Below, piece by piece: positions 36,757 through 45,617 of a DNA stretch of 49,712 nt; position 1 is the first letter of the stretch, and every line of letters begins with the position of its first letter. A program made the translations under genes and the position numbers. This DNA is from CALXSC01 sp035470525 (lineage in GTDB: Bacteria; Pseudomonadota; Alphaproteobacteria; Rickettsiales; UBA1997), in the NCBI GenBank assembly GCA_035470525.1, contig DATIQT010000036.1:1-49712 (forward strand), read 5' to 3'. Under the pieces are notes generated by a model. That model was not told where the DNA came from, did no database searches, and was given only the letters and a program-made list of their open reading frames with translations.

Positions 36757-36946
36757 TAATGACTGATGTGTCTAAATTTTCTTCTGTTTCAGATTGTTTT
36801 TTCATAGATTTAAAAACATTAGTTTTACTATTTTCCTTACTAGTTTCATTACTATTCTCCTTACTAGTTTCTCCAATATTTTCTTTTTTTATATTATGTT
36901 TTTCTTCTTTCCAACCTCTAGTTATGTTATATTCATTCTTACTCAT
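36728..36946 (-). CDS. Small hydrophilic hypothetical protein
   Basis: The protein has 72 residues, very rich in Glu, Lys, Asn and Ser, probably disordered. It contains a tandem repeat of the unit ETSKENS and ends TSVIIDFGPIKNK. No signal peptide or known domain is seen. It lies 9 bp after plsY in the same direction and just before the HAD gene, so it is plausibly translated. The family is unknown to me, and the low-complexity sequence could also be a fast-evolving linker peptide. Confidence 0.45.
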   Translation of the reverse strand: MSKNEYNITRGWKEEKHNIKKENIGETSKENSNETSKENSKTNVFKSMKKQSETEENLDTSVIIDFGPIKNK

Positions 36947-36955
36947 AAATTTACA

Positions 36956-37555
36956 TTATTTTTTATTATTAAATCCAAATTCTTCACCTTTTAATAGTCT
37001 TTTTATATTTTCTATATGTTTAAAGAAAATTATTAAACTCAAAAATATCATCATTATAAAATATACTTTTGATATAAAAAGTGAAAATATTAATGTTATA
37101 ATTATTGCACTTAAAGCAGATAAAGCTGAAATTCTGAATAAAAAAAATAATAATATCCAAGATAATAAGAATACTAAACCCATTCTATAATCAAGAACGA
37201 ATAATGAAAATAGCAAGCAAGCTACACCTTTTCCACCTTTAAATTTTAACCAAATTGTAAATATATGTCCTATTATTATAGTACATGTTATTACAGCCAT
37301 AAATGTTTCACAGTAATTAAATATATATTTTGCTATTAATAAAGGAATAGTCGCTTTTAATCCATCTAATAATAAAACTAAAGCTCCCCATTTTTTACCT
37401 AAAGTTCTTGCCACATTAGTAGAACCTATATTATGAGAACCATGTTCCCTAATATCTATATTTTTAGCTAATTTTGAAATTATTAAACCAAAAGGAATTG
37501 AACCGCATAGATATGCAAATAATTCAAATAACAAAAATTTTGTAGTAATATCCAC
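36956..37555 (-). CDS. plsY: PlsY, acyl-phosphate glycerol-3-phosphate acyltransferase
   Basis: The protein has 199 residues and is a multi-span inner-membrane enzyme that makes lysophosphatidate from acyl-phosphate and glycerol-3-phosphate. The three family motifs are present: GSIPFG near the N terminus, GSHNIGSTNVART and KFKGGKGVA, with GH in TIIIGHIFTIW. It is part of the leftward operon downstream of carD. A PlsX gene, which makes the acyl-phosphate, is not in the window. Confidence 0.95.
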   Translation of the reverse strand: MDITTKFLLFELFAYLCGSIPFGLIISKLAKNIDIREHGSHNIGSTNVARTLGKKWGALVLLLDGLKATIPLLIAKYIFNYCETFMAVITCTIIIGHIFTIWLKFKGGKGVACLLFSLFVLDYRMGLVFLLSWILLFFLFRISALSALSAIIITLIFSLFISKVYFIMMIFLSLIIFFKHIENIKRLLKGEEFGFNNKK

Positions 37556-37634
37556 TATGTAATTTTATATTAATATAATTTAAATATATATGTTCAAAAT
37601 ATTTTTTCAAGTATAAATGTCATTAATTATAAAA

Positions 37635-38207
37635 TTATGCTTTTTGATCTTTTTTGTTATCTAATTCTTCAATATCTGTATTACATTGCTCAATATCTAC
37701 GAATTTTATTCTTTGTTTTGAAACTTCTTTTATTTTGTCTATAGCCTCTTGAAATTCAATATTTACTATTACCGCATATTCTGAAGCTAATCTGTTAATT
37801 GCTGTTTCATAAATCATTCTTTCGCTAAATGATCTTTCTGCATCTTCAACATCTCTGGTTAAATCTCTGATAACTTCAGCTATTGCAATAATATCACCAG
37901 AATTTATTTTTTCTTCATATTCTTTTGCTCTTCTAGCCCACATTCCCTTAACTTTTTTTAAACCATTACTTAGAATAGAAAAAGCTTCTTCTATTTCAAT
38001 TTTTGTGGATAATTTTCTTATTCCAGAGTTTTGTAATTTATCATTTACTGGTAAAGTTAATGTTAATTTTGTATCTGATAAGAACAGAACTAAACATTTA
38101 TTTTTAAAACCATCTAATTCTACTATTTTAATTTGTTTTACCATTGCAATACCATGAGCTCTGTAAAAGCAATAATCTCCGACCTTAAATTCTAAATTCT
38201 TTGACAT
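37635..38207 (-). CDS. carD: CarD/CdnL-family transcription regulator
   Basis: The protein has 190 residues. The N-terminal Tudor-like RNA-polymerase-interacting domain begins FKVGDYCFYRAHGIAMVKQI, followed by a helical C-terminal domain (ARRAKEYEEKINSGDIIAIAEVIRDL, then SFSERMIYETAINRLASEYAV) that binds promoter DNA. CarD proteins stabilise open complexes at rRNA and housekeeping promoters and are standard in alphaproteobacteria. It is the first gene of a leftward operon, divergent from the M23 peptidase gene. Confidence 0.95.
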   Translation of the reverse strand: MSKNLEFKVGDYCFYRAHGIAMVKQIKIVELDGFKNKCLVLFLSDTKLTLTLPVNDKLQNSGIRKLSTKIEIEEAFSILSNGLKKVKGMWARRAKEYEEKINSGDIIAIAEVIRDLTRDVEDAERSFSERMIYETAINRLASEYAVIVNIEFQEAIDKIKEVSKQRIKFVDIEQCNTDIEELDNKKDQKA

Positions 38208-38221
38208 TTTGTAATAAATAC

Positions 38222-38251
38222 TTGAATTAATAAATTACTCTGTGTTATAAT
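38222..38251 (+). promoter_or_regulatory. Promoter candidate for the M23-der-mtaB operon
   Basis: TTGAAT, 18 bases, TATAAT on the plus strand in the carD/M23 divergent gap, about 70 bases before the peptidase ATG. A perfect -10 makes it the best candidate in the gap. Confidence 0.5.
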
Positions 38252-38320
38252 AGTTAACATATTGAGCATGTATTCATTATATATCACGATTTTAATATAT
38301 GCAAGTAATTTTTAAAAAAA

Positions 38321-39748
38321 ATGAAAATATTTGATAAGATTGTTAGTGTTTACTTGGTTTTTAAAGAAAAATTTAGTAAGTTGATTTTTTTACAAAATAC
38401 AAATAAAATTAGAAATTTTGATAATTCTGATTTTCTTGAAGAAGAATTTAAAAAGAAATTACTTTTTGTAGTTATTTTTTTATTTATAATTATATTGTTT
38501 GTATCTACATACATATTTATATGGATTAATATTGGTGATGATTCTGAAGCTTTAGATGAAAATGTTTCACCTTTAAAAATTGTAATTCCTTATCCGAATA
38601 ATGCTATAAATATAGATGATTATGAAATTATAAAGTATAAAATTAAAAATGGTGATATTCTATTAAATATTTTAACTAAAAATGTCGGTATATCAAATAA
38701 TGATGCTTTTGAAGTATTAAGTGCATTAAAAAAAGTATACAATGTTTCTCAATTAAAAGCTGGTCAAATAATAGATTTAAAATATAGAATATTGGTTAGT
38801 CAAGGAGAAGGTGGACAAATAGAAGAAAAGGTGGTTTTAGAGGAATTAAAGCTAACTCCAGATGATAGAGAGAAAGAAGTTGTAGTAAGTTTAAATAATG
38901 ATAAATATGAGGCTAGAAAAAACAAAGTTGCTTTAAATAAAAGTTTTTTAAAATATAAAGTTACAATTAATGAAAATTTATTTAGTGATGGTGTTGCTGC
39001 TGGTGTTCCTCCTAGTATAATGTTAGATTTTATTAAGTTCTTCAGTTTCGATATAGACTTTCAAAGAGATTTAAGACAAGGTGATACTTTTGAAGTATTG
39101 TTTGAGAGTTATTATACTGATGATGGCAAAAAAGTAAAAGATGGTGATATTTTGTTTGCTAGTATAAACAATCAAAATAAGAATTTTGAAATATATAAAT
39201 TTGGCAATAATTATTATGATGGTAATGGACAAAGTGTCCAAAAATCATTGTTAAAAACTCCAGTTAATGGTGCTAGAATTTCTTCTGGTTTTGGTATGAG
39301 AAAACATCCAATTCTTGGTTATTCAAAATTCCATGCAGGAAAGGATTTTGCTGCTCCAATAGGAACTCCGATTTTTGCCGCAGGTAGTGGAACTGTTGTA
39401 AAAGCACAATTTTGGAGTACTTGGGGAAATTATGTAAGAATAAGACATACGAATGGTTATGAAACAGAATATGCTCATGCAAGTAAAATTGTACCCGGTA
39501 TAAAACCTGGTGTAAAAGTTAAACAAGGACAAGTTATAGCTTATGTTGGAACTACGGGTAGATCAACTGGTCCACATTTGCACTATGGTGTTATTTATAA
39601 TAATCAAAGAATAAATCCTGATAGAGTAAAATCTTTACCAACAGTTAGATTAATAGGAAAAGATCTAATTAATTTTAAAGATGCATTAGTAAAAACAGAT
39701 TTATATAGATTAAATATTCCTAATCAAAATTTAAGATTGAAAAAATGA
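38321..39748 (+). CDS. M23-family peptidoglycan endopeptidase with LysM/OapA-like N-terminal region
   Basis: The protein has 475 residues. A cytoplasmic N-terminal stretch is followed by a single membrane helix (about residues 48-68), an extracytoplasmic region with a LysM/OapA-like segment (YKIKNGDILLNILTKNVGIS), and the C-terminal LytM/M23 domain (ARISSGFGMRKHPILGYSKF onward). The zinc ligands in HAGKDF and in GPHLHYGV are all present, so it should be catalytically active. Such enzymes cut peptide cross-links to allow wall growth or division. Its last 4 bp overlap the prepilin-like gene (ATGA). Confidence 0.92.
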   Translation: MKIFDKIVSVYLVFKEKFSKLIFLQNTNKIRNFDNSDFLEEEFKKKLLFVVIFLFIIILFVSTYIFIWINIGDDSEALDENVSPLKIVIPYPNNAINIDDYEIIKYKIKNGDILLNILTKNVGISNNDAFEVLSALKKVYNVSQLKAGQIIDLKYRILVSQGEGGQIEEKVVLEELKLTPDDREKEVVVSLNNDKYEARKNKVALNKSFLKYKVTINENLFSDGVAAGVPPSIMLDFIKFFSFDIDFQRDLRQGDTFEVLFESYYTDDGKKVKDGDILFASINNQNKNFEIYKFGNNYYDGNGQSVQKSLLKTPVNGARISSGFGMRKHPILGYSKFHAGKDFAAPIGTPIFAAGSGTVVKAQFWSTWGNYVRIRHTNGYETEYAHASKIVPGIKPGVKVKQGQVIAYVGTTGRSTGPHLHYGVIYNNQRINPDRVKSLPTVRLIGKDLINFKDALVKTDLYRLNIPNQNLRLKK

Positions 39749-40443
39749 AACAAAATACAAAAAAAGATTTTTCTATAATAGAGTTATTTATAATAATCAT
39801 AACTTGTAGTTTTATTTTAGCATTTGTTATTCATGTAGAAATATCTAAAAATAGGAATGAAATTAATAATTTAATTTTAAATATAAAATCTTATAAAAAT
39901 GCTATTAATGATTTTGATAAAAAATATGGATTTTTACCTGGAGATTTAAAAAAAACACAAGTTTTTGATTTATCAGTTAATAATACTGATGGTAATGAAA
40001 ATGGACTTATTGAGGACGAAAATCAAAAAACTGGTGATTATTATAGTAATGTATATTTAAATGGTGAAGTTTTGAATTTTTGGTTGCATTTATATAAGTC
40101 TGGCTTTGTTAATAAAACTAGTAAAATATTCCCTTATATTGATTTTTTAAGAAGCGGAATTATTGTTTTTACAGATGGAGAAAATAATTATTTTCATTTA
40201 AGTGTAAGTGGTGTTGATAAAGATAATAGAATAAAAGCTAAAAATAATCTTACACCAAACCAAGCTTATATCATTGATAGAAAAATAGATGATGGTTTGC
40301 CAATTGATGGTAATGTTTTTATTATTGGTGGTAGTTTTTTAAATCCACAAAATATGAAAATAGCATATAAAAATTGTGCTACAGAATACGAATACTTGAC
40401 TGTTTTTAAGAAAAAACTTTGTCAAATAGTTATAAAATTATAA
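39745..40443 (+). CDS. Type IV prepilin-like protein
   Basis: The protein has 232 residues. The start is KKDFSIIELFIIIITCSFIL, the class III prepilin signal pattern: short basic leader, then a ~20-residue hydrophobic helix with Glu at +5 (Glu13). The residue before the expected cut is Asp8, not the usual Gly. The body has KYGFLPGDLKKT, a 'PGD' segment seen in pseudopilin-like proteins of some alphaproteobacteria, and a Cys pair near the C terminus. It is translationally coupled to the M23 gene and sits two genes before a prepilin peptidase, which supports the assignment. Confidence 0.75.
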   Translation: MKQNTKKDFSIIELFIIIITCSFILAFVIHVEISKNRNEINNLILNIKSYKNAINDFDKKYGFLPGDLKKTQVFDLSVNNTDGNENGLIEDENQKTGDYYSNVYLNGEVLNFWLHLYKSGFVNKTSKIFPYIDFLRSGIIVFTDGENNYFHLSVSGVDKDNRIKAKNNLTPNQAYIIDRKIDDGLPIDGNVFIIGGSFLNPQNMKIAYKNCATEYEYLTVFKKKLCQIVIKL

Positions 40444-40452
40444 AGGGAGAAA

Positions 40453-41844
40453 ATGCCATTCACAATAGCAATAGTTGGTAGACCAAATGTGGGAAAATCA
40501 AGTTTATTTAACAAACTTGTAGGAAGAAAAATAGCAATAGTTAATGACTTTGCTGGTGTTACAAGAGATAGAAAAATTGAAAGTGGACATCTTGGTGAAA
40601 TGGAATTTGATGTTGTAGATACTGCAGGACTTGAATACAATCTTTCGAATGAACAATTAGAAAGCAGAATGGTGAAACAAACAGAAATAGCTGTTTTTGA
40701 TTCCGATTTATGTTTGTTTATGGTTGATGCTAGATCAGGTATACATCCAGCAGATAAATATTTTGCAAGTTGGTTAAGAAAAAAGGGTATTCCAACAGTT
40801 TTAGTTGCTAATAAATGTGAATTTGAAAAAAGCGGACATTATACATTCGATACTGATTTTTATAAACTTGGTCTTGGAGAACCAGTGCCAATTTCTGCAG
40901 AGCATAACAATGGATTTAATTTACTTTATGATGCTATCGAGCCTTTTTATGATAAATATCAAGAAGAATATAAAGATGTTAATAATGTAGAAGTAAATTT
41001 AGATACAGACAAAAATAAAGAAGATAGAGAAATTACTATTGCTGTAGTTGGTAGACCTAATGCTGGTAAATCTACATTGATTAATACATTGTTAAAAGAT
41101 GAAAGAGTAATTACAGGTAGTGAAGCTGGAATTACTAGAGATGCAATAGCTATAAAATGGAAATATAAGGATAAAGATATTAAATTAATTGATACTGCTG
41201 GTATTAGAAAAAAGCATAATATTGATAGTGAACTTGAGAAGTTTGCAGTTGAAGATAGTTTTAGAGCTGTTAGATTTGCACAAATAGTTATTATGATGAT
41301 AGACTCAACAACTCCTTTTGACGTTCAAGATTTAGCTATAGCTAATTTAATAGTTCAAGAGGGTAGAGGGCTTATTTTTGCATTAAATAAATGGGATACA
41401 GTACCTGAAGATAAAAAACACAAATTTATGAACAATTCAATTACAATGATTGAGGAAAAAGTGCCTTTAGTGAAAGGTTGTCCTATAGTTCCGATTTCTG
41501 CTTTGTATAGTAAAAATATAGATAAATTGGTGGATGCTTGTTTATTAGTTTATAAAGAATGGAATGAATATATTAAAACATCAGATTTAAATAATTGGTT
41601 GAGAATTGTTGAAAAAGAACATACACCGCCATTATTTAGGGGCAAAGTAATAAAGCTAAAATATATGACACAAGCTAAAAAAAGACCACCAACTTTTGTG
41701 TTATTTACTAATAGCCCAGAAAAATTAGAAAAAACAACTTATTCAAAATATTTAGTGAATAGGTTGAGAGAGGATTTTGGATTGAAGCAAACAATAGTTA
41801 GATTGTTATTGAGAAAAGCTGATAATCCTTATGATAAAAAATAA
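40453..41844 (+). CDS. der: Der (EngA), double-domain ribosome-assembly GTPase
   Basis: The protein has 463 residues. It has two tandem G domains, with GRPNVGKSSLFNKL and GRPNAGKSTLINTL as P-loops, DTAGLE and DTAGIR as G3, and NKCE (first) and NKWD (second) as G4, then the KH-like C-terminal domain. Der is needed for 50S subunit maturation. A clear ribosome-binding site (AGGGAG) stands before the ATG. It lies 9 bp after the prepilin-like gene. Confidence 0.96.
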   Translation: MPFTIAIVGRPNVGKSSLFNKLVGRKIAIVNDFAGVTRDRKIESGHLGEMEFDVVDTAGLEYNLSNEQLESRMVKQTEIAVFDSDLCLFMVDARSGIHPADKYFASWLRKKGIPTVLVANKCEFEKSGHYTFDTDFYKLGLGEPVPISAEHNNGFNLLYDAIEPFYDKYQEEYKDVNNVEVNLDTDKNKEDREITIAVVGRPNAGKSTLINTLLKDERVITGSEAGITRDAIAIKWKYKDKDIKLIDTAGIRKKHNIDSELEKFAVEDSFRAVRFAQIVIMMIDSTTPFDVQDLAIANLIVQEGRGLIFALNKWDTVPEDKKHKFMNNSITMIEEKVPLVKGCPIVPISALYSKNIDKLVDACLLVYKEWNEYIKTSDLNNWLRIVEKEHTPPLFRGKVIKLKYMTQAKKRPPTFVLFTNSPEKLEKTTYSKYLVNRLREDFGLKQTIVRLLLRKADNPYDKK

Positions 41845-41857
41845 TTAAAGTTATACT

Positions 41858-42580
41858 ATGGAAAATATATATATAATATTCTCATTTTTGTTTGGAGTTT
41901 GCTTTGGTAGTTTTATTACATTAGCAAGCTACAGGCTACCTAAAAATGAAGATATTTTTATTAAAAAATCTTATTGTCCAAAATGTAAAAAACCACTAAA
42001 GTTTTTTTCATTAATACCTATATTTTCATGGATTTTTCAAAAAGGAAAATGCTCTATGTGTAGTAATAAAATTTCAATAAGATATCCATTAACTGAAATT
42101 ACTACGGCTATTTTGTTTATTCTTTCTTATCTAAAATTTGGTGCTAATTTAAATACTGTTCTTTTTGATTTAATAATAGTTGTTTGTCTTATAATGTTTA
42201 TAACAGATTTAGAAACTTATACTTTGCCAGATTCTCTACAAATATCGCTTTTTCTATTAAGTCTTTTATTTATATATAATAATAATTTTGATATTTTTTA
42301 TTCTGTTTTATCATCTTTTTGTTATTTTGTATTGATTTATTTAGTAGCATTAATTGTAAGTAAATGGAAGAAGAAAGATGCACTGGGTGGTGGAGATTTA
42401 AAATTTATAACAGTAGCTGGATTAATTTTAGGAATATATCATATTACCATATTTTTATTTTTATCTGGATTAATTGGTGTTGGTTTTGGATTAATATGGA
42501 AAAAAGTAAAAAAGAATGAATATTATCCTTTCGCTCCCGCATTAATTATTTCTTTTTTATTGTTAATATTCTTTATGTAA
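41858..42580 (+). CDS. pilD: Prepilin leader peptidase / N-methyltransferase (PilD/GspO type)
   Basis: The protein has 240 residues with about seven membrane segments. The N-terminal methyltransferase loop has two CxxC zinc pairs (SYCPKCKKPL and KCSMCSNK). The aspartyl protease residues are Asp117 (ITDLETYTLPD) and Asp180 (GGGDLKF). It cuts and methylates type IV prepilins and pseudopilins at the inner membrane. Its place 13 bp after der and two genes after a prepilin-like gene suggests the two work together, though other pilin substrates likely exist elsewhere. Confidence 0.93.
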   Translation: MENIYIIFSFLFGVCFGSFITLASYRLPKNEDIFIKKSYCPKCKKPLKFFSLIPIFSWIFQKGKCSMCSNKISIRYPLTEITTAILFILSYLKFGANLNTVLFDLIIVVCLIMFITDLETYTLPDSLQISLFLLSLLFIYNNNFDIFYSVLSSFCYFVLIYLVALIVSKWKKKDALGGGDLKFITVAGLILGIYHITIFLFLSGLIGVGFGLIWKKVKKNEYYPFAPALIISFLLLIFFM

Positions 42581-42581
42581 A

Positions 42582-43787
42582 ATGATAAAATTAATCACAT
42601 TTGGTTGTCGTTTAAATACATATGAAAGTGAAGTAATAAAAACTTTTCTAAAAGATAGGGAAGAAGATATAATTATTTTCAACTCTTGTACTGTTACATC
42701 AGAAGCTGAAAAACAATTAAGACAAGCGATAAGAAAAGAAAGAAAAGAAAATCCTAAGGCTATAATCGGCGTGGTTGGTTGTGCGGTACAGACTAATGGA
42801 GAAATCTATAAAAATATGGAAGAGGTGGATTTTGTATTAGGCAATGCTGATAAAATGAAAAAAGAGAACTATGATTTAATTTCAAAAATAACAAATATTT
42901 TTGAATCAAATGAATTAGCACCGCAAATAATTACAGGTTTTGAAGAAAGGACTAGAGGATTTATTCAAATTCAATCAGGTTGTGATAATCATTGTACTTT
43001 TTGTGCTACGAGATTGGCACGTGGAAAAAGTATTTCTATATCATCACAAAAAATTATAGAACAAATTAATGTTTTAGTTAATAACGGATATAAAGAAATA
43101 GTATTAACTGGAATAGATATTACAGACTACGGAAAAAGGCTTGGAGAAGATATAAACCTTGGAAAATTAATGAAAAAAATTTTAAAAGAAACGGATTTGC
43201 CAAGATTAAAATTATCATCAATAGACATTGCAGATGTAAATGATGATTTGAAAGATGTTTTATTTAATGAAGAAAGAGTAATGCCGCATATTCATATTAG
43301 TTTACAATCTGGTGATAACACGGTTTTAAGATATATGGCAAGACGACACAACAGAGAACAAGTTATAGAATTTTGTAATGAAATTAGGAAATATAGAAAG
43401 AATATAGGTATAGGAGCAGATTTAATTGCAGGTTTTCCACAAGAAACAGAGGAAATGCACCAAAATTCATGTAAATTAATTCAAGAAATTGGCTTGGTTT
43501 ATGGACATATTTTTCCATATTCAGTAAGAGAAAATACTCCTGCTGCTCTGATGAAACAAGTTCCTGTTGATGTAAGAAGGATAAGGGCTAGAGAGTTAAG
43601 GGAATTAACCAATAAACAATTACAAGAGTTTACTAAAGAACAGATGAAATTACCTCATAAAATTCTTATTGAAAGTGAAACAGTTGGTAGGACAGAAAAT
43701 TATCTTAATATAAAATTACCAGAAAAAATATTAGAAAAACACAAGGTTGGTGATATTATAGATTATGAAGAAGCTCAACATTTGTAA
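42582..43787 (+). CDS. mtaB: MtaB, tRNA t6A37 methylthiotransferase
   Basis: The protein has 401 residues. It adds a methylthio group to t6A at position 37 of ANN-decoding tRNAs, using two Fe-S clusters and S-adenosylmethionine. The N-terminal UPF0004 domain has Cys9, Cys36 and Cys67 for one cluster, and the radical-SAM domain has Cys134, Cys138 and Cys141 (SGCDNHCTFCATR). A short C-terminal TRAM-like part ends the protein. It starts 1 bp after the prepilin peptidase stop and is the last gene of the operon. Confidence 0.94.
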   Translation: MIKLITFGCRLNTYESEVIKTFLKDREEDIIIFNSCTVTSEAEKQLRQAIRKERKENPKAIIGVVGCAVQTNGEIYKNMEEVDFVLGNADKMKKENYDLISKITNIFESNELAPQIITGFEERTRGFIQIQSGCDNHCTFCATRLARGKSISISSQKIIEQINVLVNNGYKEIVLTGIDITDYGKRLGEDINLGKLMKKILKETDLPRLKLSSIDIADVNDDLKDVLFNEERVMPHIHISLQSGDNTVLRYMARRHNREQVIEFCNEIRKYRKNIGIGADLIAGFPQETEEMHQNSCKLIQEIGLVYGHIFPYSVRENTPAALMKQVPVDVRRIRARELRELTNKQLQEFTKEQMKLPHKILIESETVGRTENYLNIKLPEKILEKHKVGDIIDYEEAQHL

Positions 43788-43821
43788 TTATTAAAGATTA
43801 TTTTAAAAATAATAAAAAAGT

Positions 43822-43947
43822 GGAGAGTTGAAGTAATTTGCGATCGGAAGAATTTATTAATTTGACTTGAAGTCTGATATTGGTAGAACTATAAACAACA
43901 TAATATGAATTGTAACTACCAATTTAATAAGTTCTAATCAACTCCCC
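43822..43947. repeat. 126-bp imperfect palindrome after mtaB
   Basis: Outer arms GGAGAGTTGA and TCAACTCCCC pair with one mismatch. Inner arms AGAATTTATTAATTTG with CCAATTTAATAAGTTCT, and TTGGTAG with CTACCAA, continue the fold. It may be the mtaB terminator region or a small mobile palindrome. It does not match R1-R3. The remainder of 43788-44012 shows nothing else. Confidence 0.45.
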
Positions 43948-44012
43948 TTTATAGGATATTTCAATAATATCTTATAAAAAGATAATTAAATGCTATAATT
44001 TGTCAAGAAAAA

Positions 44013-45364
44013 TGTCATAGCAAAATAGAAATGTCGTATTTTCTGCAAAATAGAAATGTCGTGTAGTTTTTTGTTTTTTAATACTTATTCATTAGCTTAT
44101 TTTATTATATTCAATCTCATTATTTCTATAAAATATCTTTATAATTCCATTTATTGTTTTTCTAACAAATACTGTTGATTTACAAGGAGGATTATATTTT
44201 GATTGTTTTTTTAATTGATACCATTCGTTTTTGTAGGATATAGTCCAATCATTATTTAATTTTCTTGTTTCTTCAGTGTAGCAAATATCATCTAATTTAA
44301 TACTTTTACTAATTTTTGTATATATATCTATGATATCATCGATGTTATTATTAATATTACTATATTTTTTAGTATTTTTTATATTCATTGCAAATTTTTT
44401 ATTATGTTCTTTTATGTATTCATTTAATAAATAATTATTTGCTTCTTTTATTGATTTTATATTATTTAATCTCATTAGTTTAGTTAATCTATCTTGATGT
44501 GTTTGATTAGATCTTTCTACTCTTCCTTTTGCCTGTGGACTATTTGTTGTAATGACTCTTATATTAAGGTTATTACACATTTGTCTAAATAATCCTTTAT
44601 CATTATTCAATTCTTCATAATATTTATTAGATACATACATATTTCTTTTATCACAATAAATTGAATAAGGTATTCCATATTTCTTAATCCAATTCCATAA
44701 GACTAAACAAGCACAATTCATTGTTTCTTGCTTATCAAATAATAATTCATTTATATTTGTCGCATCATCTATAAGATTTAATAAACAGGCTTTTCTATCA
44801 TTATCAAATTTTATTTCATCTGTTATAAACCATTTATGAAATGTTCCATCTATTTGAAGCATTTATCCAAAATGTAATTTTCTTTCTCTTTTTTGCCTGT
44901 ATGGTTTCCTTCTTTTTTATTTTACATCTTAATTTATTTTCTTTTAACCACAATCTCAATGTTTCTCTATTAACTTTTTATTTTCATATCTTTCTAAACA
45001 TTCATTTAATAAAGTTGCTCCAAAGTCATAATATTTAGTTTTTATTAATTCCAATACTTCATTCTTAATATTTTTATTAATCCTATGATTAGATTCTTTA
45101 TTAGTTAAACCATGAAATAAACTTATTTTACCATTCTCTTTATACTTTTTTATTAATCTTTGAACTTGTCTAATACTTATATTTAATAACTTTGAAGCTT
45201 TATTTTCTGTAATCCTGCCATTAATACATTTTTCTATTATTTCTATTCTATATAATATTTTGTTATTATCCATTCAATGGCTTGTATTTATTGTAATACA
45301 AGAAATATTACTACACGACATTTCTATTTTGCAGAAAATACGACATTTCTATTTTGCTATGACA
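44013..45364. mobile_element. ISNCY (IS1202-like) insertion sequence with perfect 54-bp ends and decayed transposase
   Basis: The element is 1,352 bp. The inverted repeats 44013-44066 and 45311-45364 are identical over 54 bp, each holding two copies of GCAAAATAGAAATGTCGT at a 25-bp period. A GAAAAA direct repeat flanks both sides (44007-44012, 45365-45370), the likely target duplication. The single transposase gene inside is broken. It inserted between mtaB and the truncated alaS. Confidence 0.9.
44092..45273 (-). pseudogene. Decayed ISNCY/IS1202-like DDE transposase
   Basis: The 5' piece (45273 to 44956) encodes 105 residues with a helix-turn-helix (ENKASKLLNISIRQVQRLIKKY). The 3' piece (44862 to 44092) encodes 256 residues beginning MLQIDGTFHKWF with the DDE residues Asp in QIDG, Asp in YCDKRN and Glu in PQAKGRVERSNQTHQDR. 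Between them the sequence still encodes a recognisable linker (TLRLWLKENKLRC) but only after a frameshift near codon 104, another frame change before RKLHFG, and a TAA just before MLQ. The protein is therefore not produced whole unless the assembly is wrong. Confidence 0.85.
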
Positions 45365-45474
45365 GAAAAATTTTCAATAAATAAAATTAATATTTTTCTT
45401 TGAGCAAGAAGGAGTTTATAATTTCTTAATCAATGTTCTAATATAAACAATTTTAAAATAAATAATAAGAGTGT

Positions 45475-45551
45475 CTAGTGTAGTTTTTCCCGCGAGGAAC
45501 GCACTACTATCCGAGATAATTTTAACAAAAAATTTTTCCTCAAAATTCCAA
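45475..45551. other. Small hairpin and R2-like end between the IS and alaS
   Basis: GTAGTTTTTCCCGCGAGGAACGCACTAC region (45479-45506) forms GTAGT/ACTAC and TTCC/GGAA pairs; it is locally G+C-rich. It is followed by ATTTTTCCTCAAAATT, like the R2 inner terminus. It could be a remnant repeat or a terminator after alaS. Nothing else is visible in 45371-45617. Confidence 0.3.
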
Positions 45552-45617
45552 TTATATTTTTTATTTCTGATATAGGATAAATTCACAGATGTGTTGGGAC
45601 TTTGATGTTATATAATT

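Noticed and set aside
36759..37190. 143-codon plus-strand frame opposite plsY and the small Glu/Lys-rich gene
   Set aside because: It is the antisense of two better-supported genes, with a Leu/Phe/Ser-only composition.
44841..45038. 65-codon plus-strand frame in the IS
   Set aside because: It is antisense to the decayed transposase linker.
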